Made by a program: the position numbers and the translations under genes
The notes under the pieces: model-generated
Databases searched by the model: none
What the model was told of the DNA's origin: nothing
What the model saw: only the letters and a program-made list of their open reading frames with translations
Origin: Aeromonas hydrophila subsp. hydrophila ATCC 7966
GTDB taxonomy: Bacteria; Pseudomonadota; Gammaproteobacteria; Enterobacterales; Aeromonadaceae
Direction: 5' to 3'
Length of the DNA stretch: 64,000 nt
Assembly: GCF_000014805.1 (NCBI RefSeq)
Contig: NC_008570.1
Coordinates: forward strand, 98,501 to 162,500
Part shown: piece by piece, positions 42,827 through 52,253 of the stretch
Layout: each line of letters starts with the position of its first letter
Numbering within the stretch: position 1 is the stretch's first letter

Positions 42827-42857
42827 AAAAAAACGGCGCCTTTCGGCGCCGTTTTTG
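42827..42857 (-). terminator. Terminator after glyS
   Basis: Read on the minus strand, CGGCGCC-GAAA-GGCGCCG is followed by a T-run. A GNRA tetraloop closes the stem. It ends the glyQS operon. Confidence 0.88.
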
Positions 42858-42877
42858 ATCTAGCCAACAAACCTCAA

Positions 42878-44947
42878 TCATTGCAGCAGGGAGATATCCG
42901 CCACTTGCAGGAACAGGTTGCGCAGGTTGTTCAGCAGCGCCAGACGGTTGGCCTTGAGGGCTTCGTCATCGGCCATCACCATCACTTCGTTGAAGAAGGT
43001 ATCGACCGGCTCGCGCAGGGCGGCCAGACGGGTGAGGGCTGCCTGATAGTCACCGGCGGCGAACAGCGGGGCCAGTTCGGCTTGCAGTTCGGCAACCTGG
43101 GTGGCCAGCGCCTTCTCGGCGGCATCGACCAGCAGTTCCGGTTTGACGGCAGTCGGCAACTCGCCTTCGACCTTGGCCAGAATATTGCTCACGCGCTTGT
43201 TGGCGGCAGCCAGAGCCAGTGCGGCATCCAGAGAGCGGAAGTGGCTGACGGCCTTGACGCGACGATCGAAGTCGAGCGGACGGGTCGGGCGGCGGGCCAG
43301 TACGGCCAGCACCACGTCGGCACCGATGCCTTCATCCTGATAGGCGGCGCGAAAGCGCCCCAGCATGAAGTCGACCACGTCGGTAACGACGGTCTTGTTG
43401 GTCAGCTTGTCGCCGTAGACGCGTACCGCTTCTTCAACCAGTTCAACCAGATCCAGATCCAGTTGCTTCTCGGTCATGATGCGCAGGGCACCGATGGCGG
43501 CGCGACGCAGGGCAAACGGGTCCTTGTCACCCTTCGGCAGCATGCCGATGCCGAAGATACCGGCCAGGGTGTCGAACTTGTCGGCCAGCGCGACGGCGCA
43601 TGCAACCAGACCGGACGGCAGGGCATCGCCGGCAAAGCGCGGCATGTACTGCTCGTTGAGGGCCACGGCCACTGCTTCATCTTCGCCATCGTGACGGGCG
43701 TAGTGCATCCCCATGACACCCTGGGTGTCGGTGAACTCGCCGACCATGTTGGTCATCAGGTCACACTTGGAGAGCAGACCGGCACGCTTGGCCTGAGCCA
43801 CATCGGCACCGATACGCTCGGCGATAAAGCCGGCGACGGTCTCGATGCGCTCGACCTTGGCCTTGACGGTGCCCAGCTGTTGCTGGAACAGCACGGTTTC
43901 CAGGCGCGGCAGGCGGGAGGCCAGAGTCTGCTTGAGGTCGGTCTTGAAGAAGAACTCGGCGTCAGAGAGACGGGGGCGAACCACCTTCTCGTTGCCGCTG
44001 ATGATCTGGCTCGGGTCTTTGGACTCTATGTTGGTGACGAAGATGAACTTCGGCAGCAGCTTGCCGTTCTTGTCGTAGACCGGGAAGTACTTCTGGTCAC
44101 CCTTCATGGTGTGCACCAGCGCTTCAGCCGGCACGGCCAGGAACTTCTCTTCGAAGTTGGCGGTCAGCACCACCGGCCACTCGACCAGTGCGGTCACTTC
44201 TTCCAGCAGGGCGTCGTCCAGATCGGCCACGCCACCGAAGGCGGCGGCGGCCGCTTCGGCGTCAGCCTTGATCTTGACCTTGCGCGCCATGAAGTCGGCA
44301 ATCACCATGCCGCGCTCCTGCAGGATCTGCGGGTACTGGCTGGCGTTGTCGATGGTGAACTCGCTCTCGCCCATGAAGCGGTGGCCGCGAAGGGTGCGGG
44401 CAGAGTCGATACCCAGAATGTGGGCGGGCACCAGCTCCCCATCCAGCAGCAGAGTCACGGTGAAGACCGGACGCACGAACTGGATGGTCTTGTCGCCCCA
44501 GCGCATCATCTTCGGGATCGGCAGTTTGGCCAGTGCCTGGCTAACCAGCTCGCCCAGCAGATCTTTGGCCGGACGGCCTTCGACCTTGGCGGTGTGAACC
44601 AGCCACTCACCCTTGTCGGTGACCAGACGCTCGGCCTGCTCAACGGTGATGCCGTTGCCACGGGCCCAGCCTTCGGCAGCCTTGGTCGGCTTGCCTTCAG
44701 CATCGAACGCCTGAGCTACGGCCGGGCCGCGCTTCTCGACGCTCTTGCTCGGCTGTTCGCCGGCCAGTTCGCTCACTTTCAGCGCCAGACGGCGCGGGGA
44801 GGCAAACCACTCGACGTCGCCGAAGGCCAGATCGGCCTTGGTCAGTTCGCTCTTGAGGTTGTCGGCAAAGGCTTCGGCCAGGGAGCGCAGGGCTTTGGGC
44901 GGCAGCTCAGCAGTACCGATCTCTACCAGAAATGTATGTTGTGCCAT
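42878..44947 (-). CDS. glyS: Glycyl-tRNA synthetase beta subunit
   Basis: Large subunit of the bacterial alpha2-beta2 glycyl-tRNA synthetase, which binds tRNA-Gly. The 689-residue length is standard. It starts [20 protein letters not shown] and contains HD-like and B-domain regions typical of the family ([61 protein letters not shown]), ending with an anticodon-binding-like domain. It follows glyQ by 9 bases. Confidence 0.98.
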   Translation of the reverse strand: MAQHTFLVEIGTAELPPKALRSLAEAFADNLKSELTKADLAFGDVEWFASPRRLALKVSELAGEQPSKSVEKRGPAVAQAFDAEGKPTKAAEGWARGNGITVEQAERLVTDKGEWLVHTAKVEGRPAKDLLGELVSQALAKLPIPKMMRWGDKTIQFVRPVFTVTLLLDGELVPAHILGIDSARTLRGHRFMGESEFTIDNASQYPQILQERGMVIADFMARKVKIKADAEAAAAAFGGVADLDDALLEEVTALVEWPVVLTANFEEKFLAVPAEALVHTMKGDQKYFPVYDKNGKLLPKFIFVTNIESKDPSQIISGNEKVVRPRLSDAEFFFKTDLKQTLASRLPRLETVLFQQQLGTVKAKVERIETVAGFIAERIGADVAQAKRAGLLSKCDLMTNMVGEFTDTQGVMGMHYARHDGEDEAVAVALNEQYMPRFAGDALPSGLVACAVALADKFDTLAGIFGIGMLPKGDKDPFALRRAAIGALRIMTEKQLDLDLVELVEEAVRVYGDKLTNKTVVTDVVDFMLGRFRAAYQDEGIGADVVLAVLARRPTRPLDFDRRVKAVSHFRSLDAALALAAANKRVSNILAKVEGELPTAVKPELLVDAAEKALATQVAELQAELAPLFAAGDYQAALTRLAALREPVDTFFNEVMVMADDEALKANRLALLNNLRNLFLQVADISLLQ

Positions 44948-44956
44948 GTCCGTTCC

Positions 44957-45880
44957 TTAACCTTGCTTGTTCTCACTGCGCTGACACATCGGGAAGCCCA
45001 GCGCTTCGCGGGAGGCGTAGTATGCCTCTGCCACGGCCTTGGTCAGGGTGCGAATGCGCAGGATGTAGCGCTGACGCTCGGTGACCGAGATGGCCTTGCG
45101 GGCATCCAGCAGGTTGAAGGAGTGAGCGGCTTTGAGGATGCGCTCGTAGGCAGGCAGCGGCAGCGGTTTTTCCAGTGCCAGCAGATTCTGGGCTTCCTTC
45201 TCGTACTGCTCGAAGCAGTGGAACAGGAACTCCACGTCGGCGTGTTCGAAGTTGTAGGTGGATTGCTCCACTTCGTTTTGGTGGAACACGTCGCCGTAGG
45301 TGGTCTTGCCCAGCGGGCCGTCAGACCAGACCAGATCGTAGACGCTGTCCACGCCCTGGATGTACATGGCCAGACGCTCGAGACCGTAGGTGATCTCGCC
45401 GGTGACCGGCTTGCACTCGAGGCCGCCAACTTGCTGGAAGTAGGTGAACTGGGTCACTTCCATGCCGTTCAGCCACACTTCCCAGCCCAGACCCCAGGCA
45501 CCCAGCGTCGGGTTTTCCCAGTTGTCTTCCACGAAGCGGATGTCGTGGATCTCGGGATCCATGCCCAGCTCTTTCAGGGAGCCCAGATAGAGTTCCTGAA
45601 TGTTGTCGGGGGAAGGCTTGATGATCACCTGGAACTGGTAGTAGTGCTGCAGGCGGTTCGGGTTTTCACCGTAGCGGCCGTCAGTCGGACGGCGGGACGG
45701 TTGCACGTAGGCGCAGGCGATGGGCTCGGGGCCCAGGGCGCGCAGGCAGGTCATGGGGTGAGAAGTACCGGCACCCACTTCCATATCCAGCGGCTGAATG
45801 ATGGTACAGCCCTGGCGGGACCAATAGTCCTGCAGCTGCAGGATCAGGCCCTGAAAGGTTTTGACATCGAATTTTTGCAT
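44957..45880 (-). CDS. glyQ: Glycyl-tRNA synthetase alpha subunit
   Basis: Catalytic subunit that activates glycine and charges tRNA-Gly. The 307-residue protein has the class II segments [21 protein letters not shown] and [35 protein letters not shown], and the tail typical of bacterial GlyQ. First gene of glyQS, divergent from tag. Confidence 0.98.
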   Translation of the reverse strand: MQKFDVKTFQGLILQLQDYWSRQGCTIIQPLDMEVGAGTSHPMTCLRALGPEPIACAYVQPSRRPTDGRYGENPNRLQHYYQFQVIIKPSPDNIQELYLGSLKELGMDPEIHDIRFVEDNWENPTLGAWGLGWEVWLNGMEVTQFTYFQQVGGLECKPVTGEITYGLERLAMYIQGVDSVYDLVWSDGPLGKTTYGDVFHQNEVEQSTYNFEHADVEFLFHCFEQYEKEAQNLLALEKPLPLPAYERILKAAHSFNLLDARKAISVTERQRYILRIRTLTKAVAEAYYASREALGFPMCQRSENKQG

Positions 45881-46089
45881 AATTTTTTTCGCGCGAAATG
45901 AAATCAGAGCAAGATTTGCTGAATGTGAACCGAAGGAGTATACCGTCTGGCATGGTCGGATAATAGGCGAAATTACAGCGGATTAATGTGATGGCGCTGC
46001 GCCGGGTCTGGGCGAGAGGGGTTGTCGGCACTCCTACGCCCAGGTTGGCATCGACCCCGGGGATTGGATGAAATGACAGGAGAGAGGGA

Positions 46090-46671
46090 ATGGAGTTGCG
46101 TTGCGCCTGGGTGACCAAAGACCCGGAATACATCGAATACCATGACAAACAGTGGGGCAGGCCGGTCCATGACTCGCGCGAGCTGTTTGCCAAGCTTTGC
46201 CTCGACGGCCAGCAGGCGGGGCTGTCGTGGATCACCATCTTGAAGCGCACCGAGAGCTACCATCGCGCCTATGCCGACTTCGATCCGGTGCGCATCGCGC
46301 AGTTCGACGAGCAGGATGTGGAGCGGCTGATGCAAGACACCGGCATCATCCGCAACCGGCTCAAGGTGCAGTCGATCATCAAAAATGCCCGCGCCTATCT
46401 GGCGCTGGGGGCTGAAGGCGTCGACTTTGTCGATTATCTGTGGGGCTTCGTGGGCGGCGCCCCCATCGTCAACCAGCGCCAGGGCAACGGCGACATTCCG
46501 GCGACCTCAGCGGAGTCGGATGCCATGTCCAAGGCACTCAAGAAACGCGGCTTCACCTTTGTCGGCAGCACCATCTGCTACGCCTTCATGCAGGCGGTGG
46601 GGATGGTGAACGATCATCTGGTGACCTGCCCCTGCCACGCCGAGTGCCAACAGGGCCCTGCGCGCCAATAA
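46090..46671 (+). CDS. tag: DNA-3-methyladenine glycosylase I
   Basis: Base-excision repair enzyme that removes 3-methyladenine from alkylated DNA. The 193 residues begin MELRCAWVTKDPEYIEYHDKQWG, with Cys5 and His18 as two of the four zinc ligands; the other two are supplied by the C-terminal NDHLVTCPCHAEC region. The LFAKLCLDGQQAGLSW segment holds the catalytic glutamate region. GGAGAGAGGGA precedes the start. Its position next to glyQ matches E. coli gene order. Confidence 0.96.
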   Translation: MELRCAWVTKDPEYIEYHDKQWGRPVHDSRELFAKLCLDGQQAGLSWITILKRTESYHRAYADFDPVRIAQFDEQDVERLMQDTGIIRNRLKVQSIIKNARAYLALGAEGVDFVDYLWGFVGGAPIVNQRQGNGDIPATSAESDAMSKALKKRGFTFVGSTICYAFMQAVGMVNDHLVTCPCHAECQQGPARQ

Positions 46672-46692
46672 ACCGGGTGCAAGGTCAAAGAG

Positions 46693-46716
46693 AAGGGAGG
46701 CTGATGCCTCCCTTTT
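46693..46716 (+). terminator. Terminator after tag
   Basis: AAGGGAGGC (46693-46701) and GCCTCCCTT (46706-46714) with a TGAT loop and trailing Ts. It faces a convergent gene. Confidence 0.8.
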
Positions 46717-46747
46717 GCATATCGGCATGGCGTCAGCCATGGGGCCG

Positions 46748-48784
46748 TCAGGCGATCCCGGCCTGACGCAGCGTGCCTGAGTACTGTTTGTCGACCTTGG
46801 AGATGTGGTTGAGCAGCCAGTTCTTGAGAAACACCAGCAGCTCCATGTTGAACTCCTCGTCGTCCGTGCCGTTGCGCTGCATCAGGGTGTCGAGCTCCGC
46901 CAGCAGCCGGGCGTGTTCCTGCTTGTGGCGGCGCAGCTCGGGGTAGCCCGCCTGCTCCATCACGCGCTCCTCGTCGGCGAAGTGCTGGGTGGCGAGCTTG
47001 AGCAGCTCGTCGAGCCGCTGTTTGCGCAGCTGGGCCGGGCTCTTGTCGAGCACCGCCTGGTAGAGCCGGTTCATCGCCTCGAACAAGCCCAGATGCTGGT
47101 TGTCCATACTGGACACCTGCACCATGAAGGCCTCGTTCCAGTGCAGCAGCTCCTGATCCTGGGTGGCGGAGCCTGCCTTGCTGACGTCGAACTGATCGCT
47201 GATGAGGCCGATCTCCTCGTTGGCCTGGTTCATGTCCCGGGTGTGGCTGCGGCTCTGGCGCGCCAGCTCCAGACATTCGCGGGCGATGCTGGCGACCTCC
47301 ATCACATTGCGGTTGGTCTCTTCGGTGACCTGGGCCTGCTGGCCGGCGGCGGTGGCGATGTGGCCATTCATGTCGTTGACCCGGGTGATGGCTTCGACGA
47401 TGGCGGTCAGGGTCTCGCCGGTGCCCGCCGCCTGACTGACCGCCTGTTCGCTCACGTTGCGGGTGGTGTGCATGGTGGTCACCGCGTGGCGGGTGTTGTG
47501 CTGCAGCGCCTCGATACGCTGCTGGATGTCGACGGTGGCGGCCTGAGTGCGGGTCGCCAGCTGGCGCACCTCGTCGGCCACTACCGCGAAGCCGCGGCCC
47601 TGCTCACCGGCCCGGGCCGCCTCGATGGCGGCGTTGAGCGCCAGCAAGTTGGTCTGTTCCGAGATGGTGCGGATCACCTGCAGGATGTTGCCGATCTGGG
47701 TGCTCTCCTGATCCAGCTGGGTCACTTCCCCGGCGGATTGCTCGATGTGGTCGGCCACCTGCCGGATCAGAGAGATGGTCTGGCTCACCTGCCGCTGGCC
47801 GTCGTGAGCCTGCTGCTGGGTGAGCAGGGTATCCTGGCTGGCCTGCTCGGTGTTGTGCTCGATGTTGTGGACGGTGGCGGTCATCTCGTTGATGGCGGTC
47901 GCCAGCATGTCGGTATTCTGCTGGGCCTGCTGCATGCTGCTGAGAGTGCTGCCGGAGTGCGACATCAGCAGGGCCATCTTGTCGTGGGTCTTGCGCGAAA
48001 CCTGCTGCACCGTACCGATCAGGCTGTCGATATTGCCGAGGAAGCGGTTGAACACCTCCGCCAGATAGGCGAACTCGTCCTTGCCCTGGCTGTGCAGCCG
48101 GAAGGTGAGGTTGTGGCTGTGATTGGCCAGTTCGACCAGCTGACCCATCAGATGTTGCAGCGGGCCGACGGTCTTGAAGTAGATGAGCAGCAGCATCAAC
48201 AGGATGATGGCCAGGCTGACGGCCAGCTGCAGCATGTCCTGATGCTGCAGGGCCTCGCTCTGGCCGCGGATATCCTGCTCCCGCTGCTGGAACTGGTGTT
48301 GCTGCTGTTCCAGCACCGCTTCGACCTGGCTGGCGATGTTGTCGGTGAGGGCGTCAAACCCTTCGGTCGGCTGCTTCATCAGCTGGTTGCCGGCCTCGCG
48401 CCCCTCCTTCAGATAGATGTCCACCATCCGCTTGCCGATCTCCAGTTGGCGGGCCAGTAGCGGGGTGAGCGGCGCTTTCAGCTGCGGCAGCCGCTCCAGC
48501 AACTGGCGGGCCGCCTGGGCATGCTGTTCGGCCTCGCCGATGGAGTCCATCTCGCCGGAGACGGCGGCATCGGTCAGGAACTGCTGGACCTGGGTGGTGT
48601 GATAACGCAGCTCCTGCAGGGCTATCTGCTCGTTGGCACTGACGATGAGCTGGTTGGGCAGCTCACCGAGGCGGGCGGTCAGGCTGCTGCGCCAGAGCCC
48701 GGCCAGCGCCATGGTGATCAGAATGACGAGGCTGGCACTCAACAGCAGGTGCCGGATCGAGACGTTGCGAAGCAGTGCGGACAT
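46748..48784 (-). CDS. Methyl-accepting chemotaxis protein with C-terminal hemerythrin domain
   Basis: A 678-residue chemoreceptor. Order: an N-terminal membrane helix, a periplasmic four-helix sensor region (about 35-190), a second membrane helix, HAMP (about 215-265), the signalling helix bundle with its conserved tip ([33 protein letters not shown], about 375-410), and a C-terminal bacteriohemerythrin domain (about 548-675). The hemerythrin diiron ligands are all present: NQH, QHFADEE, HKQEH and NHISKVD. It should bind O2 (or NO) inside the cell and so may give aerotaxis, as proposed for DcrH. The start at 48784 has GAGG at good spacing; upstream residues are not needed. Confidence 0.93.
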   Translation of the reverse strand: MSALLRNVSIRHLLLSASLVILITMALAGLWRSSLTARLGELPNQLIVSANEQIALQELRYHTTQVQQFLTDAAVSGEMDSIGEAEQHAQAARQLLERLPQLKAPLTPLLARQLEIGKRMVDIYLKEGREAGNQLMKQPTEGFDALTDNIASQVEAVLEQQQHQFQQREQDIRGQSEALQHQDMLQLAVSLAIILLMLLLIYFKTVGPLQHLMGQLVELANHSHNLTFRLHSQGKDEFAYLAEVFNRFLGNIDSLIGTVQQVSRKTHDKMALLMSHSGSTLSSMQQAQQNTDMLATAINEMTATVHNIEHNTEQASQDTLLTQQQAHDGQRQVSQTISLIRQVADHIEQSAGEVTQLDQESTQIGNILQVIRTISEQTNLLALNAAIEAARAGEQGRGFAVVADEVRQLATRTQAATVDIQQRIEALQHNTRHAVTTMHTTRNVSEQAVSQAAGTGETLTAIVEAITRVNDMNGHIATAAGQQAQVTEETNRNVMEVASIARECLELARQSRSHTRDMNQANEEIGLISDQFDVSKAGSATQDQELLHWNEAFMVQVSSMDNQHLGLFEAMNRLYQAVLDKSPAQLRKQRLDELLKLATQHFADEERVMEQAGYPELRRHKQEHARLLAELDTLMQRNGTDDEEFNMELLVFLKNWLLNHISKVDKQYSGTLRQAGIA

Positions 48785-49036
48785 GAGAGACCTCGAACTC
48801 CTGTTGATAGTGCATTCAATAGTAGCCAAAAGGGGCGCATTTTGGTCCGCTGAACAAGGAGATAGGTCACAGTTGTGAGCTTGATCCGGCTACCGGTTCA
48901 GGCGGCATCCAGCCGGCCTGCGGATACTGGGGGGTGGGCAGAGAGGGACGCGATGTTGATAACGTCACACCTTGGCACACCTCTGGGGTAGAATGCGCCC
49001 TCTTTGGATTTGAGTCGGTTTTTTTAGAGGTTTTTC

Positions 49037-49693
49037 ATGCATTTCAAGACACTTGTTCCCGCCGTTGCCCTGCTCGTAGCCCTGACCGGCTGTACCACCA
49101 ACCCCTACACTGGCGAATCCCAGACCTCCAAGGGCGCCTGGGGCGCGCTGGCTGGCGCGGCCACTGGCGCCGCCGTGGGCGCGCTCTCTTCCAGCAAGGG
49201 TGACCGCAAGAAGGGGATCCTGACCGGCGTGGCCGCGGGCGCCGCTCTGGGTGGCGGTATCGGCTACTACATGGACGTGCAGGAAGCCAAGCTGCGCGAG
49301 AAGCTGCAGGGCACCGGTGTCAGCGTGACCCGCAACGGTGACCAGCTGATCCTCAACATGCCGAACAACGTCACCTTCGACAGCTCCAGCGCCCAGCTGA
49401 AAGCGGCCGGTGCCAACACTCTGTCCGGCGTGGCCATGGTAGTCGGTGAGTTCGACAAGACCCGCCTGAACGTGGTCGGTCACACCGACAGCACAGGTTC
49501 CCGCGAGCTGAACATGAAGCTCTCCGCCCAGCGCGCCGATGCCGTCGCCGCCCAGTTGATCGGCCAAGGTGTGACTGGCAGCCGTATCTCCACCAGCGGT
49601 GTGGGCCCGGATCAGCCGGTAGCCACCAACAGCACCGCCGAAGGCAAGGCCCAGAACCGTCGGGTGACCATCACCCTAACCCCGACCGCCTAA
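49037..49693 (+). CDS. yiaD: OmpA-family outer-membrane lipoprotein (YiaD-like)
   Basis: A 218-residue lipoprotein with signal peptide and lipobox LTGC (Cys19). A glycine-rich hydrophobic region with GxxxG repeats follows (GALAGAATGAAVGAL, VAAGAALGGGIGYYMD; about 35-80), then a C-terminal OmpA peptidoglycan-binding domain (about 105-215) with the NMPNNVTFDSSSAQLK start and NVVGHTDSTGSRELNMKLSAQRADAV core. It anchors the outer membrane to peptidoglycan. The name follows E. coli yiaD, which is also near tag and glyQS. Confidence 0.9.
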   Translation: MHFKTLVPAVALLVALTGCTTNPYTGESQTSKGAWGALAGAATGAAVGALSSSKGDRKKGILTGVAAGAALGGGIGYYMDVQEAKLREKLQGTGVSVTRNGDQLILNMPNNVTFDSSSAQLKAAGANTLSGVAMVVGEFDKTRLNVVGHTDSTGSRELNMKLSAQRADAVAAQLIGQGVTGSRISTSGVGPDQPVATNSTAEGKAQNRRVTITLTPTA

Positions 49694-49715
49694 GCGGTCC
49701 GGTTCGCAGACATGA

Positions 49716-49749
49716 AAAAGGCCCCGCCAGCGATGGCGGGGCCCTTTTA
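49716..49749 (+). terminator. Terminator after yiaD
   Basis: GGCCCCGCCA (49720-49729) pairs with TGGCGGGGCC (49734-49743) around GCGA and is followed by CTTTTAT. Confidence 0.85.
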
Positions 49750-49837
49750 TTGGTGCCGTTGCGAGCAATGGCGCCTTGTTCTTGGACCCCTTCTCCCCTT
49801 GTGGGAGAAGGGCGGGGATGAGGGGGATAACTGCCTA

Positions 49838-49960
49838 TTAGATAGCCGCGGTCAGCTGCACTTCCACCTTGTAGCCTTCGTGGGCCGGGCCAGACGGGCT
49901 TGTACGCATGCTCTAACCGGCGCTGTGTCGGCATCAGGGGAGCCAGGCATCCCGCTCGGC
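49838..49960 (-). pseudogene. Decayed tandem copy of the ridA 3' end
   Basis: This 123-base segment repeats the last part of the adjacent ridA gene, including its stop codon: TTAGATAGCCGCGGTCAGCTG here against TTAGACGGCGGCAGTCAGCTG at 49961. The next 90 bases also match, with substitutions and small gaps up to CCAGGCATCCC. On the minus strand it still reads AHEGYKVEVQLTAAI then stop, but it has no start codon and is out of register further up. It is a remnant of a partial gene duplication. Confidence 0.8.
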
Positions 49961-50308
49961 TTAGACGGCGGCAGTCAGCTGCACTTCGACCTTGTAGCCT
50001 TCGTGGGCCAGGCGGGCCTGCACGCAGGCTCTGACCGGCGCGGTACCCGCCGGGATCCAGGCATCCCACTGCTCGTTGAAGGCCGCGATGTTTGCGATGT
50101 CCTTGAGGTAGATGTTGGCCATCAGGATCTTGTCGACGCCGGAGCCGTTGGCTTCCAGCAGGCGCTGCAGGCTTTCCAGCACTTCACGGGTCTGCTGGTG
50201 AATATCGGCGGTATCGGTGGCTGGCACTTCCACCACGTAGAGGGTGCCGTTGTGAATGACCACGTCAGACCAACGCTGGGTGGTGCCGATTCGGGTAATG
50301 GCTGGCAT
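49961..50308 (-). CDS. RidA/YjgF/Rid-family protein
   Basis: A 115-residue protein of the Rid family, whose members hydrolyse reactive enamine/imine intermediates formed by PLP enzymes. The start MPAITRIGTTQRWSDVVIHNGTLYVVEVPA and the tail PVRACVQARLAHEGYKVEVQLTA fit; the conserved arginine in PVRACVQ corresponds to the substrate-binding arginine of active Rid proteins. It is more like the Rid subgroups 4-7 than E. coli RidA itself, so no symbol is given. It follows tusA by 21 bases in a probable operon. GGAG precedes the start. Confidence 0.87.
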   Translation of the reverse strand: MPAITRIGTTQRWSDVVIHNGTLYVVEVPATDTADIHQQTREVLESLQRLLEANGSGVDKILMANIYLKDIANIAAFNEQWDAWIPAGTAPVRACVQARLAHEGYKVEVQLTAAV

Positions 50309-50329
50309 GGATTGCTCCGGTGTTGGGGC

Positions 50330-50575
50330 TTACTGACCCTTGCGGATCAGATAGCGGTAAGGGGCCTGCTCTGTCTCGCTGGCGACCAGGGTGTGATCCA
50401 TGAAGCGGCAGAAACTGGGGATGTCGCGGGTGGTTGAGGGGTCGTCGGCACTGACCAGCAGGGTCTCCCCGTCAGCCATCAGCCGCACTTTTTTACGAAC
50501 CATCATCACTGGCTCGGGGCAACGAAGCCCGATTGCGTCCAACTCGTGAGTTGCGTCGCAGAATAAAGCACTCAT
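50330..50575 (-). CDS. tusA: Sulfur-carrier protein TusA
   Basis: A small sulfurtransferase of 81 residues, the same length as E. coli TusA. It carries persulfide sulfur from IscS towards 2-thiouridine modification of tRNA. The CPxP motif with active Cys19 ([15 protein letters not shown]), then [16 protein letters not shown] and PYRYLIRKG at the C-terminus, match along the whole length. The ATG at 50575 is preferred over an in-frame TTG one codon upstream. Confidence 0.95.
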   Translation of the reverse strand: MSALFCDATHELDAIGLRCPEPVMMVRKKVRLMADGETLLVSADDPSTTRDIPSFCRFMDHTLVASETEQAPYRYLIRKGQ

Positions 50576-50746
50576 CAATAATCAACCTTCAACCAAATCA
50601 GCTGCCAATGATACTCACGGCGAAAAAATAATCAAACCACTCCGGCAACTGGCAGCATATGTAACCAAAGTGTTATCTGGGCCTACCCACTCCCCGCCGT
50701 ATGAGTAATATAAAAATTGAACCATATTCAACAAGGAGGTGTGAAT

Positions 50747-50938
50747 ATGCAGGTCTCCTACGGCAGATTACAAGCCTACGCAGGCATGGGGTTCTTGTCT
50801 TTCGCCATGATAGTGATGGGCAGCCCGATCGGTAACACCGGCACCTGGTTCGGTTCCATGGTGATGATCGGACTGGGGCTCTGGATCGAGCTCAGCGATT
50901 ACTACGACGAGGATGAGGACGAAAACGATCAATCCTGA
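50747..50938 (+). CDS. Small membrane protein with acidic tail, unknown function
   Basis: A 63-residue protein. The start at 50747 is fixed by a perfect AAGGAGG seven bases upstream. Two hydrophobic stretches (AGMGFLSFAMIVMG and FGSMVMIGLGLWIEL) could form a helical hairpin in the membrane, followed by a very acidic end (SDYYDEDEDENDQS). I do not recognise a family. It is divergent from tusA and ends 15 bases before a strong bidirectional terminator, so it is a stand-alone transcription unit. Confidence 0.75.
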   Translation: MQVSYGRLQAYAGMGFLSFAMIVMGSPIGNTGTWFGSMVMIGLGLWIELSDYYDEDEDENDQS

Positions 50939-50953
50939 CCCCAATACTTTCAC

Positions 50954-50990
50954 AACGACAAAGGCGGATATCTCATCCGCCTTTGTCGTT
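50954..50990. terminator. Bidirectional terminator
   Basis: A 16-bp perfect stem AACGACAAAGGCGGAT/ATCCGCCTTTGTCGTT with an ATCTC loop lies between the small membrane protein and the convergent sugar-binding-protein gene. Confidence 0.88.
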
Positions 50991-51010
50991 TCTGGCCGCA
51001 GCAAAAAGCG

Positions 51011-52249
51011 TCAGCGGGTCGAGCGCATGGCCCGCTCCAGATGCAGCGCAGTCTGCTGCGGGTTGGCTCTGGGGTCGTTGAAGAAGTTGCTCAGCACATC
51101 CATGATCGCCTGGCGCATGTTGGTCGGCGTCGCCATCCCCTCCGCCATGCTGGGCAGCAGGTTGCCCTCCCGCTCCGCCAGCAGAAAATCCTGATAGGAG
51201 CGGATGGCGCAGCGGTCGAACTTGCTCATGTCCGGCTTGGTCAGCGCCGGGATCGAGCCTTTCACCCGGTTGAACTCCTGCTGGAAGCGCGGCGTCATCA
51301 GCAGCTGGGCCAGCTCGCCCTGGGCCTGCAGCTGGGCGGGATCCCGCTGCTTGAACATGGCGATAGAGTCGAGGTTGTAGCTGAACAGGTTGGCACTGCC
51401 GGGGCTCGGCAGGCACTCGATATCCTCGCCGGGCCGATAGTTTCCAGCGCTCAGCTCCCCCTTCACCCAGTCCCCCATGATCTGCATGGCGGCGCCGCCG
51501 CTCTCCAGCAGGTTGGTGGCCTGGTGCCACTTCAGGCCGGCGTATTTTTCCGGAACATAGCCGCGCAGCTGCTGAAAGCGGGTCAGCACCCGCACCATGT
51601 CGGGGCCGGTCAGGGTGGCGCTGTCCTGTTCCACGAAGGCTTTGCGATAGAACGCCTTGCCCCCTTCGCCGAGTGCCACCGTTTCGAACAGCACCGCCAG
51701 CTGCCAGGGCTCGTTGCCGATGGCGAGCGGGGTGATCCCTTGTTGCTTGAGCCGGTCGGCCACGGTCACGAACTGGGCCCAGCTGGTGGGCGGCGTCAGC
51801 TTGTTGCGCTCGAAGATCTTGCGGTTGAGCCACAGCCAGTTGACCCGGTGGATGCCGGTCGGCACCGCCATCAGGGCACCGTTCTGGCTGAGAGTCTCCC
51901 GCACCATGGGCGGCAGCTGGGGATACCAGCCGAGGTGTTCGGCCATGGGGGTGAGATCGCGCAGGAAGCCGAGTCCGGCCCATTCCCGCAACTCGAACCC
52001 CTTGAGGTGGGCCGCTTCCGGAGGATTGGCCGCCAGTGCCCGGCTTTTCAGCACCGTCATGGCGCTCTTGCCGCCGCCCCCCTGCACCGCGAAGTCGTTC
52101 CACTGGTTGCCTTGCTCGGTCCACTCGGACTTGAGCACCTCCACCGCCCTGGCCTCGCCGCCGGAGGTCCACCAGTGCAGTACCTCCACCTGGGAGGCGC
52201 CTACAGGCAGGGAGAGCAGGGCGATGAGAGAAAAAGACAACCACTTCAT
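51011..52249 (-). CDS. Periplasmic sugar-binding protein (glucose/mannose type, ABC family)
   Basis: A 412-residue extracellular solute-binding protein, family 1, with signal peptide MKWLSFSLIALLSLPVGAS. The mature start VEVLHWWTSGGEARAVEVLK and DFAVQGGGGKSAMTVLKSRA closely resemble glucose-binding proteins of pseudomonads (GltB/GtsA type). No permease or ATPase gene is adjacent. Instead it starts 4 bases after the stop of a sensor kinase gene and is the last gene of a three-gene unit with the response regulator. It may therefore present sugar to the kinase, or serve a transporter encoded elsewhere. Confidence 0.87.
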   Translation of the reverse strand: MKWLSFSLIALLSLPVGASQVEVLHWWTSGGEARAVEVLKSEWTEQGNQWNDFAVQGGGGKSAMTVLKSRALAANPPEAAHLKGFELREWAGLGFLRDLTPMAEHLGWYPQLPPMVRETLSQNGALMAVPTGIHRVNWLWLNRKIFERNKLTPPTSWAQFVTVADRLKQQGITPLAIGNEPWQLAVLFETVALGEGGKAFYRKAFVEQDSATLTGPDMVRVLTRFQQLRGYVPEKYAGLKWHQATNLLESGGAAMQIMGDWVKGELSAGNYRPGEDIECLPSPGSANLFSYNLDSIAMFKQRDPAQLQAQGELAQLLMTPRFQQEFNRVKGSIPALTKPDMSKFDRCAIRSYQDFLLAEREGNLLPSMAEGMATPTNMRQAIMDVLSNFFNDPRANPQQTALHLERAMRSTR

Positions 52250-52253
52250 AAGG

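Noticed and set aside
40223..42857. Two terminators with the same CGGCGCC stem, as possible repeat ends of a mobile segment
   Set aside because: The stems are short, the loops differ (TGAT versus TTTC), and the flanks do not match, so independent origin is likely. Compare the much longer identity of the pair at 28578 and 32547.
49712..50437. Long plus-strand reading frame across the ridA region
   Set aside because: It is antisense to ridA and tusA and crosses the yiaD terminator; the minus-strand genes are clear family members.
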